Assembly: GCA_028287185.1 (NCBI GenBank)
Contig: JAQBQD010000105.1
Location: forward strand, 1-36,616
Direction of reading: 5' to 3'
Source of the DNA: Gemmatimonadota bacterium
Lineage (GTDB): Bacteria > Gemmatimonadota > Gemmatimonadetes > Longimicrobiales > Longimicrobiaceae
DNA length: 36,616 nucleotides
Positions 16,104 through 23,744 of this stretch are shown one piece after another; position 1 is the first letter of the stretch, and each line of letters opens with the position of its first letter. The notes under the pieces were generated by a model. That model worked only from the letters and a program-made list of their open reading frames with translations, made no database searches and had not been told where the DNA came from. The position numbers were made by a program, and so were the translations under genes.

Positions 16104-17386
16104 TGGCGGCGACTCCGGACGGACGCACCCCGGCGGGCGGCGAGGGCGGCGCGGACGGCCGTGCGCGCGGGGCGGAGGCGCCGGACCACGCGCGGGGGCT
16201 GGTGGGCGAGGGGGTGGACCGCGGTCCGGCCTCCGTCCCGACCGGCGCGGCGCCGGCGATCCACCGCATGCCCGAGCCGCGGGAGGACGTGCCGCTGCCG
16301 CCGGCCAAGGGCGACAGCGAGCTGGGCGGCGCGACGCCCGACGACGTGGAGCCGCCCGCGGACGCGCTGCTGGTGGTGCGCGGGGTGAAGAAGTACTTCC
16401 CCATCCACAAGGGCCTGCTGAACCGCCACGCGGGCGACGTGAAGGCGGTGGACGGGGTGTCGTTCCACCTGCGACGGGGCGAGACGCTGGGCATGGTGGG
16501 CGAGTCGGGCTGCGGGAAGAGCACCACGGGCCGCACGCTGCTGCGCCTGGTCGAGCCCACGGCGGGCCAGGCGTTCTTCGACGGCGTGGACGTGTTCACG
16601 ATGGGCAAGGCGGAGCTGCGCAAGCTGCGGCGCCGCGCGCAGATCGTCTTCCAGGACCCGTTCAGCTCGCTGAACCCGCGCATGACCATCGCGGAGACGA
16701 TCCGAGAGGTGCTCACCATCCACGGGCTGGCGAAGGGGCGGAAGGCGGCGGACGCCCGCGTGGCCGAGCTGCTGCGCGTGGTGGGCCTGCGCCCCGAGCA
16801 CGCGGTGCGCTACCCGCACGAGTTCTCGGGCGGCCAGCGGCAGCGCATCGGCATCGCGCGGGCGCTGGCGGTGGAGCCGGACCTGATCGTCTGCGACGAG
16901 CCGGTCTCCGCGCTGGACGTCTCGGTGCAGGCGCAGGTCATCAACCTGCTGCAGGACCTGCAGCGCGAGTTCGGGCTCACCTACCTGTTCATCGCGCACG
17001 ACCTGTCGGTGGTGGAGCACATCAGCGACCGGGTGGCGGTGATGTACCTGGGCCGCATCGTGGAGCTGGCCGACTCGCGCGAGCTGTACCGCAACCCGCT
17101 GATGCCGTACACCCAGGCGCTTCTCTCCGCCGTACCCGTCCCCGAGCCCGGCAAGAAGCACCAGCGCATCGTGCTGCAGGGCGACGTGCCCTCGCCCGCC
17201 AACCCGCCGCCCGGGTGCCCTTTCCACCCGCGCTGCCAGCACCCGCTGAAGGACGCGGACTGCGCGCAGTACGTGCCGCCGCTGGCCGACAAGGGCGGCG
17301 GCCACTACGCCGCGTGCATCAAGGTGCCGCTGGGCGCGGGCCACGGCCCCGGCGCGCTCCCGGTGATCCAGCACCCGGCGGCGTAG
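16103..17386 (+). CDS. Peptide ABC transporter ATPase, DppF/OppF type
   Basis: The 427-residue second ATPase pairs with the previous one to drive import. Residues 1-85 are a low-complexity Gly/Ala/Pro extension; the ATPase domain follows, with [15 protein letters not shown], Walker [10 protein letters not shown], signature [15 protein letters not shown], Walker [13 protein letters not shown] and FIAHDLSVV. The C-terminal oligopeptide domain contains [11 protein letters not shown]. The ATG overlaps the DppD stop (TGATG), so the two are coupled. The DppD tail and this gene's head are both low-complexity, which makes the junction between them unusually long. It ends the importer operon. Confidence 0.95.
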   Translation: MAATPDGRTPAGGEGGADGRARGAEAPDHARGLVGEGVDRGPASVPTGAAPAIHRMPEPREDVPLPPAKGDSELGGATPDDVEPPADALLVVRGVKKYFPIHKGLLNRHAGDVKAVDGVSFHLRRGETLGMVGESGCGKSTTGRTLLRLVEPTAGQAFFDGVDVFTMGKAELRKLRRRAQIVFQDPFSSLNPRMTIAETIREVLTIHGLAKGRKAADARVAELLRVVGLRPEHAVRYPHEFSGGQRQRIGIARALAVEPDLIVCDEPVSALDVSVQAQVINLLQDLQREFGLTYLFIAHDLSVVEHISDRVAVMYLGRIVELADSRELYRNPLMPYTQALLSAVPVPEPGKKHQRIVLQGDVPSPANPPPGCPFHPRCQHPLKDADCAQYVPPLADKGGGHYAACIKVPLGAGHGPGALPVIQHPAA

Positions 17387-17740
17387 GGCTCGCACCGCGC
17401 AGGGCGGCGTTCGGTTGATGGCTGGATGGATGGTACGCGCGATCTTCCATCGACCGAGATGCTGCCCGGGTGAACGGAGAAACCGCGTCGTCGGGTCGAT
17501 GAAGACGAGGGCTTCCGATGGGGATCGGGAGCCCTCCGCCGTTTCCGTGGAGGAGGTCCCGCCGTCAGCCGCGACGGCGGTGGTGCAGGTCGATGCGATT
17601 TCGTAGCGGCGAGGTACCACGGGATGAATCCCGTGGCTGCAACGGCGGATCCGCCCCACCTGCGTGGGGCTGTCGTGGCGCGGTCGCGGGGTCGACCGTG
17701 TTCCGCGAAGGCTCGCGAGGAACGGCCGACGTTCCACCGA
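17387..17740. other. Intergenic region after the importer operon
   Basis: About 350 bp between the end of the importer operon and the end of the convergent lipoprotein gene. It contains the hairpin repeat at 17617-17670 and no gene I can support; short open frames have no ribosome site or domain. Confidence 0.6.
17617..17670. repeat. REP-like cluster of three palindromes
   Basis: Three adjacent dyads are visible: CCACGGGA-tgaa-TCCCGTGG (17617-17636), the 12-bp palindrome GGCGGATCCGCC (17644-17655) and GCCCCAC-ctgc-GTGGGGC (17653-17670). Such groups of short hairpins between convergent genes are typical of repetitive extragenic palindromes. Only one copy is in this window, so repetition in the genome is inferred. 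Confidence 0.65.
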
Positions 17741-18283
17741 TCAGGATGCGGGCGCGGTGGCGGGGGGACCGCCCGTCTTCCGCACGCGCCACGTGCCGAC
17801 CTGCTCGGCGCCGGTGCCGAGCACGCGGGTGGTGAACTCGCCGTCCACGGTGCCGTCGTGCAGGTGGCCGTCGAAGGTGGTGCGCACGGGGCAGCCGCAC
17901 GCAGGGTCGCGGTACGAGGCGAGCACGCCGGACACGCGGCCGCCGTCCAGGCGCACGAAGCGCACGGCCAATGGCTGCGTGCGGGTCGGGGCCACCCCGG
18001 CCGCGCCCGCCCCCGAGGGCCGCGCCACGGCGGCGGTGCCGGTGGATGCCAGCATCACCACCTCGCCCCATGCGGTGTCCGCGTCGGCGGCAAGATGGAA
18101 CACGATGCTGCCGCTGCGCCGCGAGTCGCGCCCGTGGTACTCGCCCTGCCAGTCGCCGGCCAGTGACGACACGTCGCCCGCGGCGGAGGCGGAGGCGGAG
18201 GCGGAGGCGACGGGGATGGGCGTGCGGGGCGCGCCGCAGGCGGCGAGTGCGGCGGCGAACACGGCGAAGGCTGCGGATCTCAT
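17741..18283 (-). CDS. Small lipoprotein of unknown function
   Basis: The 180-residue protein starts MRSAAFAVFAAALAAC; Cys16 closes a lipobox, so it should be lipid-anchored outside the cytoplasmic membrane. A Ser/Ala linker of about 20 residues follows. The rest looks beta-rich: LAGDWQGEYHGRDSRRSGSI, a middle part with PLAVRFVRLDGG, then DPACGCPVRTTFDG and GEFTTRVLG ending with GTWRVRKTG. The alternation of WxG-type turns and short strands resembles small lipocalin-like or beta-barrel domains, but I recognise no family. No clear ribosome site precedes the ATG at 18283. It is convergent with the importer operon. Confidence 0.8.
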   Translation of the reverse strand: MRSAAFAVFAAALAACGAPRTPIPVASASASASAAGDVSSLAGDWQGEYHGRDSRRSGSIVFHLAADADTAWGEVVMLASTGTAAVARPSGAGAAGVAPTRTQPLAVRFVRLDGGRVSGVLASYRDPACGCPVRTTFDGHLHDGTVDGEFTTRVLGTGAEQVGTWRVRKTGGPPATAPAS

Positions 18284-18583
18284 GGGAAGGTCGCGTGGGG
18301 GAGGAGGATGGCCGGCACGGGCGCCCGTCGCCGGCGCGGCCCTCACACGGTAGCGGCCGCGGAGGGGTTCGTCCACGAAACACTTGACGTCGGGCGCCGC
18401 GGGCCGGCGGAGGCCGGTGCCGCGTCCGGCCCCGGCTTGCGTTTCCGCCGGGCCGCGCGCGGCGGCGCTGGTTCCCGCGGCGGCGTGGTTTCTGCGTTCG
18501 CGCCCGGATTCCGCGTCCGACGCTCGCTGGGCCGCGGGGTCCGGAGGCGGCGCGGGACGCAAAGGAGACGGGGTGAGGACGCG
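18284..18583. other. Divergent intergenic region
   Basis: About 300 bp between the lipoprotein gene (minus) and the PAP2 gene (plus). A TTGACG hexamer lies at 18382-18387 but no -10 box follows at a usable distance. An open frame in phase with the PAP2 gene covers it, but its residues are Arg/Gly-rich and precede a clear signal peptide, so I treat it as non-coding. Confidence 0.5.
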
Positions 18584-19444
18584 ATGACGGGAAGAGTGCG
18601 GACGGCGGGGGCGGCGCTGCTGCTGGCGGCGGGGTGGGCGGCGCCCCGTGTGACGGCGGCGCAGGCGGGCGACACCGCCATCGCCATCCACCGGCAGATC
18701 CTGCCGCGGCAGGACGCGTGGCTGCTGCTGGGGTTCACGGCGGGGGTGGTGGCGGCGCGGCCGCTGGACCGGTCGCTCACGCGGCGGCTGCAGCGCTCCG
18801 CGGTGCAGGCCAACGGGTTCTTGAGCGGCGGCGCCACGGCGTTCCGCGTGTACGCCTTTCCCGGCGCGGGCATCGCGGGCGGCGGCTTCTACCTGGCGGG
18901 GCTCGCGCGGCACGACCGCACGATGTCGGAGGTGGCGCTGCACGGTATGGAGGCGGTGGTGGCGACGCAGGCCATCGTGACCCTCGGCAAGGGCATCGCG
19001 GGGCGGGCCAGGCCGCTGGTGGACCCCACCAATCCCCACGACTACAAGCTGTTCCGCGGGTTCCACGCGGGCGACGACTACCAGTCGTTTCCCTCGGGCC
19101 ACGCGGCCGCCGCCTTCGCCATCGCGGGCGCGCTGACGGCGGAGGCCACCGACCACAAGCCCAGGCTCCGGCGGCTGGTGGCCCTCACCACCTACACGGC
19201 GGCGGGGTTCACGGGCCTGTCGCGCATGTACGACAACAAGCACTGGGCGAGCGACGTGGTGGCGGGCGCGGCGGTGGGCACGCTCACCGGGATGACGGTG
19301 GTGCGCTACAACCATCGGCATCCCAACAACTTCCTGGACGAGCGATTCCTTCCCCGCCACGCGCGGGCATCGCCCGCCGTCACCGCCCTCGTGGCGCCGG
19401 CGGACGGCGGGCTCGCGGTGGGCGTGTCGCTGTCGATGCGATGA
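18584..19444 (+). CDS. Secreted PAP2-family phosphatase
   Basis: The 286-residue protein has a signal peptide (GAALLLAAGWAAPRVTAAQA) and the three PAP2 acid phosphatase motifs: KGIAGRARPLVDP, PSGHAAAAF, and SRMYDNKHWASDVVAGA. The two histidines and the arginines of these motifs form the catalytic site. Family members remove phosphate from phosphatidic acid, undecaprenyl pyrophosphate or soluble esters. Only moderately hydrophobic helices are seen, as in outer-membrane-linked or periplasmic PAP2 proteins of other bacteria. The ATG at 18584 follows GAGGA at good spacing and opens the signal peptide; the longer upstream frame is rejected. Confidence 0.92.
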   Translation: MTGRVRTAGAALLLAAGWAAPRVTAAQAGDTAIAIHRQILPRQDAWLLLGFTAGVVAARPLDRSLTRRLQRSAVQANGFLSGGATAFRVYAFPGAGIAGGGFYLAGLARHDRTMSEVALHGMEAVVATQAIVTLGKGIAGRARPLVDPTNPHDYKLFRGFHAGDDYQSFPSGHAAAAFAIAGALTAEATDHKPRLRRLVALTTYTAAGFTGLSRMYDNKHWASDVVAGAAVGTLTGMTVVRYNHRHPNNFLDERFLPRHARASPAVTALVAPADGGLAVGVSLSMR

Positions 19445-19493
19445 GGGCGGGCACGGCCGGCCGGCGGATCGGCCGTCGCGAGGTGGACGCAAA

Positions 19494-19529
19494 GCAGCCC
19501 CTGCCGGCATGGACGCCGGGAGGGGCTGC
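19494..19529 (-). terminator. Strong hairpin between convergent genes, terminator on the minus strand
   Basis: GCAGCCCCT (19494-19502) pairs with AGGGGCTGC (19521-19529), with an inner CCGGC/GCCGG stem and a 6-nt loop; one mismatch separates the two. On the minus strand the stem is followed by TTTGCG, which suits termination after the 68-aa gene. It can also serve the PAP2 gene on the plus strand. Confidence 0.6.
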
Positions 19530-19637
19530 GGTGCTTCCGGTCGATCCGATCGGCGCGGAAGGCGGTCTCGTCGCGGAGCGACCGTGGACGCCGGAGGACG
19601 AGCCGCGGACCCATCGGGCGGTCGCGACGGGGGGCGG

Positions 19638-19844
19638 TCAGCCGTCCAGGGCGATGGTGCGCAGGGCGGCGTGGCGGCGCTGGGCGTGGGTGGCGGTCTC
19701 CAGGGCGGCGATGGCGGCGCCCGTCCAGCCTTCGCCGGGGTCGAAGCCCATGCTGGCGAGCAGCTCGCGCAGGTAGTGCTCCTCGAGCGAGCGCTCGGAG
19801 ATGCGCTCCGCGATCTGCCGGTCGGTCAGGTGGGCGTGGTCCAT
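19638..19844 (-). CDS. 68-aa protein of unknown function
   Basis: I do not recognise this small acidic-to-neutral soluble protein. It begins MDHAHLTDRQIAERISERSL and goes on with EEHYLRELLASMGFDPGEGW, then a predicted helix TGAAIAALETATHAQRRHAALR. The first 30 residues could form two short helices, as in small regulators, but no DNA-binding motif is clear. A GGAGAAG ribosome site lies just before the ATG at 19844, which supports real expression. It is downstream of the POT transporter on the same strand with 98 bp and a hairpin between them. Confidence 0.72.
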   Translation of the reverse strand: MDHAHLTDRQIAERISERSLEEHYLRELLASMGFDPGEGWTGAAIAALETATHAQRRHAALRTIALDG

Positions 19845-19891
19845 CGTCCGCTCTTCTCCGCTTTCGGATCGTCCGGTGCCTGGAACGCCGA

Positions 19892-19911
19892 CGGGGCGCC
19901 GAAGCGCCCCG
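19892..19911 (-). terminator. Hairpin after the POT transporter gene
   Basis: GGGGCGC (19893-19899) and GCGCCCC (19904-19910) form a 7-bp stem with a 4-nt loop, extended by one pair on the outside, about 30 bp after the transporter stop. No T-run follows, so terminator function is tentative. Confidence 0.45.
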
Positions 19912-19942
19912 CCGGGTGTCGCATGCAGGGTTGATACCCCGC

Positions 19943-21295
19943 TCAGCCCCGTCCGTGCATCAGCTTCTTGAGGAAGGGTGAGATGAGCAGCAGCACCACG
20001 CCGGCCACCGCGGCCTCCACCACGAAGATCGTGAAGAACTTCTGCAGCGACGCGAACTCGCCCATGCGGGCGCTCAGCTCGCCGGCCAGCTTGTTGGCGA
20101 CGAAGTTGGCCAGGAACCACACGCCCATCAGCATGGACGCGTACTTCACGGGTGCCAGCTTGGTCACCAGCGACAGGCCCACGGGAGAGAGGCAGAGCTC
20201 GCCCAGCGTGTGCAGCGTGTACGCGGCGATCAGCCACGCGGGGCTCACCTTCACGCCCGTGTCGGCAACGGCGGCGCCGAAGACCAGGACCAGGAAGCCG
20301 GCGGAGAGGAAGAAGAGGCCCACGGCCATCTTCACGGGCGTGGACGGCTCGCGCCCGCGGGCGGCCAGCCCCGTCCAGATGCCGGCGAAGACGATGCCGA
20401 AGACGATGATGGCCGCGGGGTTCACGCTCTGGTACCACGACGACGGGAAGTGGAAGCCCAGCAGCGTGTTGTTGGTGTTCTTGTCCGCGAACAGGTTCAT
20501 CGAGGCGCCGGCCTGCTCGAACGCCGCCCAGAAGAACACCACGAAGAAGGCCACGATGAAGATGGCGATCACGCGGTGCCGCTCCTCACGCGTGAGGGGC
20601 GCCGACTGGGCCTTCTTCTCGCGCGCCACCTCGTCCTGCGCGCGCAGGCCGATGCCCGGCAGGTAGCGGTCGCGCCCCCACAGGAAGGTGATGAGCCCCA
20701 GGACCATGCCCACGCCCGCCGCCGCGAAGCCGTAGTGCCAGTTGCCCCACGACTCGTTCTGCGCCAGGTACCCGCACACCAGCGGCGCCAGGAAGGCGCC
20801 CGTGTTGACGCCCATGTAGAAGATGGTGAAGCCGGCGTCGCGCCGCGGGTCGCCCTGGCGGTAGAGCTGGCCCACCATGGTGGAGACGTTGGACTTGAAG
20901 AACCCCGTGCCGACGATGATGAGCCCCAGCCCCACGTAGAACATGGTCATGCTGGGGTACGCCATGGAGAAGTGCCCCAGGGCGATGATGGCGCCGCCGA
21001 TCACCAGCGAGCGCCGCGTGCCGATGAAGCGGTCCGCCAGCCACCCGCCGATGACGGGCGTCAGGTAGACCAGCGCGGTGTAGTTGCCGTAGAGCCGCGA
21101 GGCGTCGGCGGTGCTCCACTTGAGCGCGTTCACCAGGTACAGCACGAGCAGGGCGCGCATGCCGTAGTAGGAGAAGCGCTCCCACATCTCGACCATGAAC
21201 AGCAGCCAGAGTCCCTTGGGCTGCCGCGTTGCGTCCGGCTCCCCGAAGACGGGGCGGCCGGGCTCGATGCCCACGGTGTCGGTGACGGTTGCCAA
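19943..21295 (-). CDS. POT-family proton-dependent di/tripeptide transporter
   Basis: The 450-residue protein is a major-facilitator-type membrane transporter with about 12-14 helices. The POT signature is clear: EMWERFSYYGMRALLVLYL (the ExxERFxYYG proton/peptide site in helix 1), then GGWLADRFIGTRRS, FFKSNVSTMVGQLY and, in the second half, FWAAFEQAGASMNLFAD and LHTLGELCLSPVGLS. Members import di- and tripeptides with protons. No ATG fits the N-terminus; a TTG at 21295 gives LATVTDTVGIEP and is my choice, while the longer frame up to 21532 has no family likeness. A TAATAT box at 21345-21340 could be its -10 element, but no good -35 is seen. Confidence 0.93.
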   Translation of the reverse strand: MATVTDTVGIEPGRPVFGEPDATRQPKGLWLLFMVEMWERFSYYGMRALLVLYLVNALKWSTADASRLYGNYTALVYLTPVIGGWLADRFIGTRRSLVIGGAIIALGHFSMAYPSMTMFYVGLGLIIVGTGFFKSNVSTMVGQLYRQGDPRRDAGFTIFYMGVNTGAFLAPLVCGYLAQNESWGNWHYGFAAAGVGMVLGLITFLWGRDRYLPGIGLRAQDEVAREKKAQSAPLTREERHRVIAIFIVAFFVVFFWAAFEQAGASMNLFADKNTNNTLLGFHFPSSWYQSVNPAAIIVFGIVFAGIWTGLAARGREPSTPVKMAVGLFFLSAGFLVLVFGAAVADTGVKVSPAWLIAAYTLHTLGELCLSPVGLSLVTKLAPVKYASMLMGVWFLANFVANKLAGELSARMGEFASLQKFFTIFVVEAAVAGVVLLLISPFLKKLMHGRG

Positions 21296-21699
21296 GTTGC
21301 TTCGCGGGTGAGGGGAATGTTTTCGGCACGGGATGGCGGATATTACGGTGCCATCCCCCGGCGCGCCATGAGGAACGTTCGTTCGGTATTCCTCGCGCCC
21401 TCCGAAAGTTCCCTCTCCCGCACGCTTTTCCTGCCGCCCGGCCTCCCCCCGCACCGGCTGCGCCAACCTTCCCGGATGCCTGCGCCCGTACGGGAGCGCC
21501 CCGTCGGCACGACCGCCGTCCGTCCGTCGCATCGGAACCGACCAGCGGATGATGGCGGCGACACCTTCCGGCAGCGTTCGCCCCGCTTTCGTCGCCCGAC
21601 TGTATATTGACGGCGGCGGTATCCTGATCCGCCGCGCGGAACCGTTCCGCCGCGGCGACCCCGCGCCGTTCCGCGCGGCAGAACGAGGGGGTGCGCTCC

Positions 21700-22542
21700 G
21701 TGTCCGTGATCCTGGCCCTGGCGGCCTCGCTGTTCTACGGCTCCGCCGACTTCCTGGGCGGCCTCGCCACGCGCCGCGCGCCGGTGCTGGGCGTGGTGGT
21801 GCTGTCGCAGGCGGCGGGGCTGGCGCTGCTGCTGGCGGCCCTTCCGCTGCTGCCCGCCGCGGCGCCCACGCACGCGGACCTGGCGTGGGGCATGGCGGCC
21901 GGCGTCACGGGCGGCACCGGCGTGGCGCTGCTGTACCGCGCGCTGGCGCTGGGGCCCATGAGCGTGGTGGCGCCCGTGACGGCGGTGTGCGCCATCGCGG
22001 TGCCGGTCCTGGTCGGCCTCGGCCTGGGCGAGCGTCCCGGGCCGTGGGCGCTGGCGGGCGTGCTGGTGGCGGTGGCCGCCATCGTCCTCATCAGCCGCGA
22101 GCCGCCGACGGCGGATGAGGCACGGCGCGGCATCTCGCTGGGCGTGTGGCTGGCGCTGGCGAGCGGCGTGGTGATCGGCGCCTTCTACGTCTGCCTGTCG
22201 CGCACCTCCACAGCCGCGGGCATGTGGCCGCTGGTGATGGCGCGCACCGTGTCCGCCGCCCTGTTCGTCGGCACCGCCCTCGCCCGCCGCCAGCCGGCGC
22301 TTCCGCCGCGCGGAGCGGTGCCGATCGTCGTGCTTTCCGGCGTGTTGGACATGGGTGCCAACGTGCTGTACCTGCTGGCCGTGCGCGGCGGGATGCTGAG
22401 CGTGGTGTCCACGCTGGCCTCGCTGTACCCGGCGGCCACGGTGATGCTCGCCGCAATCGTGCTGCGCGAGCGCCTGCGGGGCGCGCAGGCGGTGGGGCTC
22501 GCGTTCGCCGCCGTGGCGGTGGCGCTCATCACCGCGGGCTGA
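21700..22542 (+). CDS. EamA-family (DMT superfamily) transporter
   Basis: The 280-residue protein has about ten membrane helices arranged as two repeated EamA domains. The first contains LFYGSADFLGGLATRRAP and LLYRALALGPMSVVAPVTAV; the second contains SGVVIGAFYVCLSRTS and LDMGANVLYLLAVRGGMLSVVSTLASLYPAATVMLA, followed by RERLRGAQAVGLAF. Family members are metabolite exporters or importers; the substrate cannot be told. I chose the GTG at 21700 because AGGGGG lies 8-9 bases upstream; GTG codons at 21691 and 21706 are alternatives. A TATATT box at 21603-21608 may be its -10 element. Confidence 0.92.
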   Translation: MSVILALAASLFYGSADFLGGLATRRAPVLGVVVLSQAAGLALLLAALPLLPAAAPTHADLAWGMAAGVTGGTGVALLYRALALGPMSVVAPVTAVCAIAVPVLVGLGLGERPGPWALAGVLVAVAAIVLISREPPTADEARRGISLGVWLALASGVVIGAFYVCLSRTSTAAGMWPLVMARTVSAALFVGTALARRQPALPPRGAVPIVVLSGVLDMGANVLYLLAVRGGMLSVVSTLASLYPAATVMLAAIVLRERLRGAQAVGLAFAAVAVALITAG

Positions 22543-22988
22543 CGAGCGCGCGGAAACCGAATTTCCTTGCGCGGAGAGGCGCGCGGGAAGAGCTTGTACG
22601 GTGGAGTCGACTCGGGGTCGACGGTAGGGGAGTCCGTCTCCGAATGCTTACCGGGGCGATCCCCCGCCGTTGACCTGGCGAATGCCCGTCTGCAAAGCAC
22701 CTCCAGCGTCGGCCGCCGGACGCGTTCCCGCCGACGATCGCATCCGTCCGACCACGCGGCGTCCGCGGAGCCCAGATCCACTGCTGGCGCCGCCTCCGTT
22801 CCAGGGGATGAACCCGTGGTCGGAACTACGATCGCCCTCCGGGCGAACGGCGGATCCGGCGCCGGAGCGGAATCCCGCGCGAGAATCATGAAGTAGTTAC
22901 CCTCTCCCGCTGCGGGAGAGGGTGGCGGGTTTCAGCCCGCCAGGTGAGGGCCCCTCCCCCCGAAATCCCCCATCCCCACCATCCTCCG
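22543..22988. other. Intergenic region before the Lgt-like operon
   Basis: About 445 bp without a supportable gene. An open frame at 22567-22896 encodes a Ser/Arg-rich product with no ribosome site or domain. GTCGAC occurs twice in inverted sense around 22605-22622. The last part holds the REP-like element at 22900-22941. No promoter for the downstream operon is convincing. Confidence 0.55.
22900..22941. repeat. REP-like double hairpin
   Basis: CCCTCTCCCGC (22900-22910) and its complement (22912-22922) form a tight 11-bp hairpin. A second one follows, GGCGGG (22924-22929) with CCCGCC (22936-22941), and then AGGTGAGGGC. The text closely resembles the CCCTCTCCC...GGGAGAGGG...GGTGAGGG type of intergenic repeat known from many GC-rich genomes. 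Confidence 0.7.
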
Positions 22989-23744
22989 TTGACCTTCCCG
23001 TTCTACCTCCGCCTGGGCCCGCTCACGCTGCATCCGCACGCGGTCTTCGAGACGCTGGGGTGCTTCCTGGGCTTCCGGCTGTACGTCCACCTGCGCCGGC
23101 GGCGGGGGGACGCGGTGGGCGACCAGCGGCGGCTGGTGCTGCTGGCGGCGGCGGTGGCGGGCGCGGTGGTGGGGTCCAAGGTGCTGGCGTGGCTGGACCA
23201 TCCGCAGGCGGCGCTGGCGGCGGCGCGCGCGGGGACGCTGCTGGCGGCGGGCAAGACCATCGTGGGCGGGCTGCTGGGCGGCCTGGTGGCGGTGGAGCTT
23301 GCCAAGCGGCGGATGAAGGTGACGGCGGCGACGGGCGACCTGTACGTCTTTCCACTCCTCCTCGCCATCGCGGTCGGCCGCGTCGGCTGCTTCCTCACGG
23401 GGCTGGGGGACGACACCTACGGGTTGCCCACGCGCCTGCCCTGGGGCGTGGACTTCGGCGACGGCATCCCCAGGCATCCCACGCAGCTGTACGAGATCGC
23501 CTTCCTCGCCGCGCTGGCGCTCGCGCTCCACGGGTGGAGCCGGGTGCCGCGCGCGGCGGGGGACGCGTTCAAGCTGTTCATGGCCACGTACCTGGCGTGG
23601 CGGCTGGCGGTGGACTTCCTCAAGCCGATGGACGCGCCGTTCCTCGGCGTCTCGGCCATCCAGCTCGCGTGCGTCGCGGGCCTCGCGTACTACGCTCCCC
23701 ACCTGCCGCGCCTGCTGGGCCGGCGCCAACCGGTGCCCGCATGA
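22989..23744 (+). CDS. Lgt-like membrane enzyme (prolipoprotein diacylglyceryl transferase family, altered active site)
   Basis: The 251-residue protein (from a TTG at 22989) has about seven membrane helices and the outline of Lgt, which moves diacylglyceryl from phosphatidylglycerol to the lipobox cysteine of lipoproteins. Recognisable parts are GKTIVGGLLGG (88-98), GRVGCFLTG (130-138), LPTRLPWGVDFGDG and RHPTQLYE (162-169). Two functional positions differ: canonical Lgt has HGG where this has VGG (Val92), and the NGELYG segment is replaced by TGLGDDTYG, with Cys134 for the usual Asn. It may therefore use another acceptor or only bind lipid. The stop overlaps the radical SAM start (ATGA). 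An ATG at 22944 lies next to the REP-like element and is less likely as start. Confidence 0.85.
   Translation: MTFPFYLRLGPLTLHPHAVFETLGCFLGFRLYVHLRRRRGDAVGDQRRLVLLAAAVAGAVVGSKVLAWLDHPQAALAAARAGTLLAAGKTIVGGLLGGLVAVELAKRRMKVTAATGDLYVFPLLLAIAVGRVGCFLTGLGDDTYGLPTRLPWGVDFGDGIPRHPTQLYEIAFLAALALALHGWSRVPRAAGDAFKLFMATYLAWRLAVDFLKPMDAPFLGVSAIQLACVAGLAYYAPHLPRLLGRRQPVPA

Noticed and set aside
15851..17737. Minus-strand open frame opposite the DppF-type gene
   Set aside because: Same kind of antisense shadow; no domain and wrong base use by codon position.
18382..18387. TTGACG hexamer as the -35 box of the PAP2 gene
   Set aside because: No -10-like sequence at 16-18 bp, and it lies about 200 bp from the start codon.
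21606..21626. TTGACG followed by TATCCT before the EamA gene as a promoter
   Set aside because: Only seven bases separate the boxes; a TATATT overlapping the hexamer is a better, still weak, -10 candidate.
22567..22896. Plus-strand frame before the Lgt-like gene
   Set aside because: Ser/Arg-rich product, no ribosome site, no domain; treated as non-coding.
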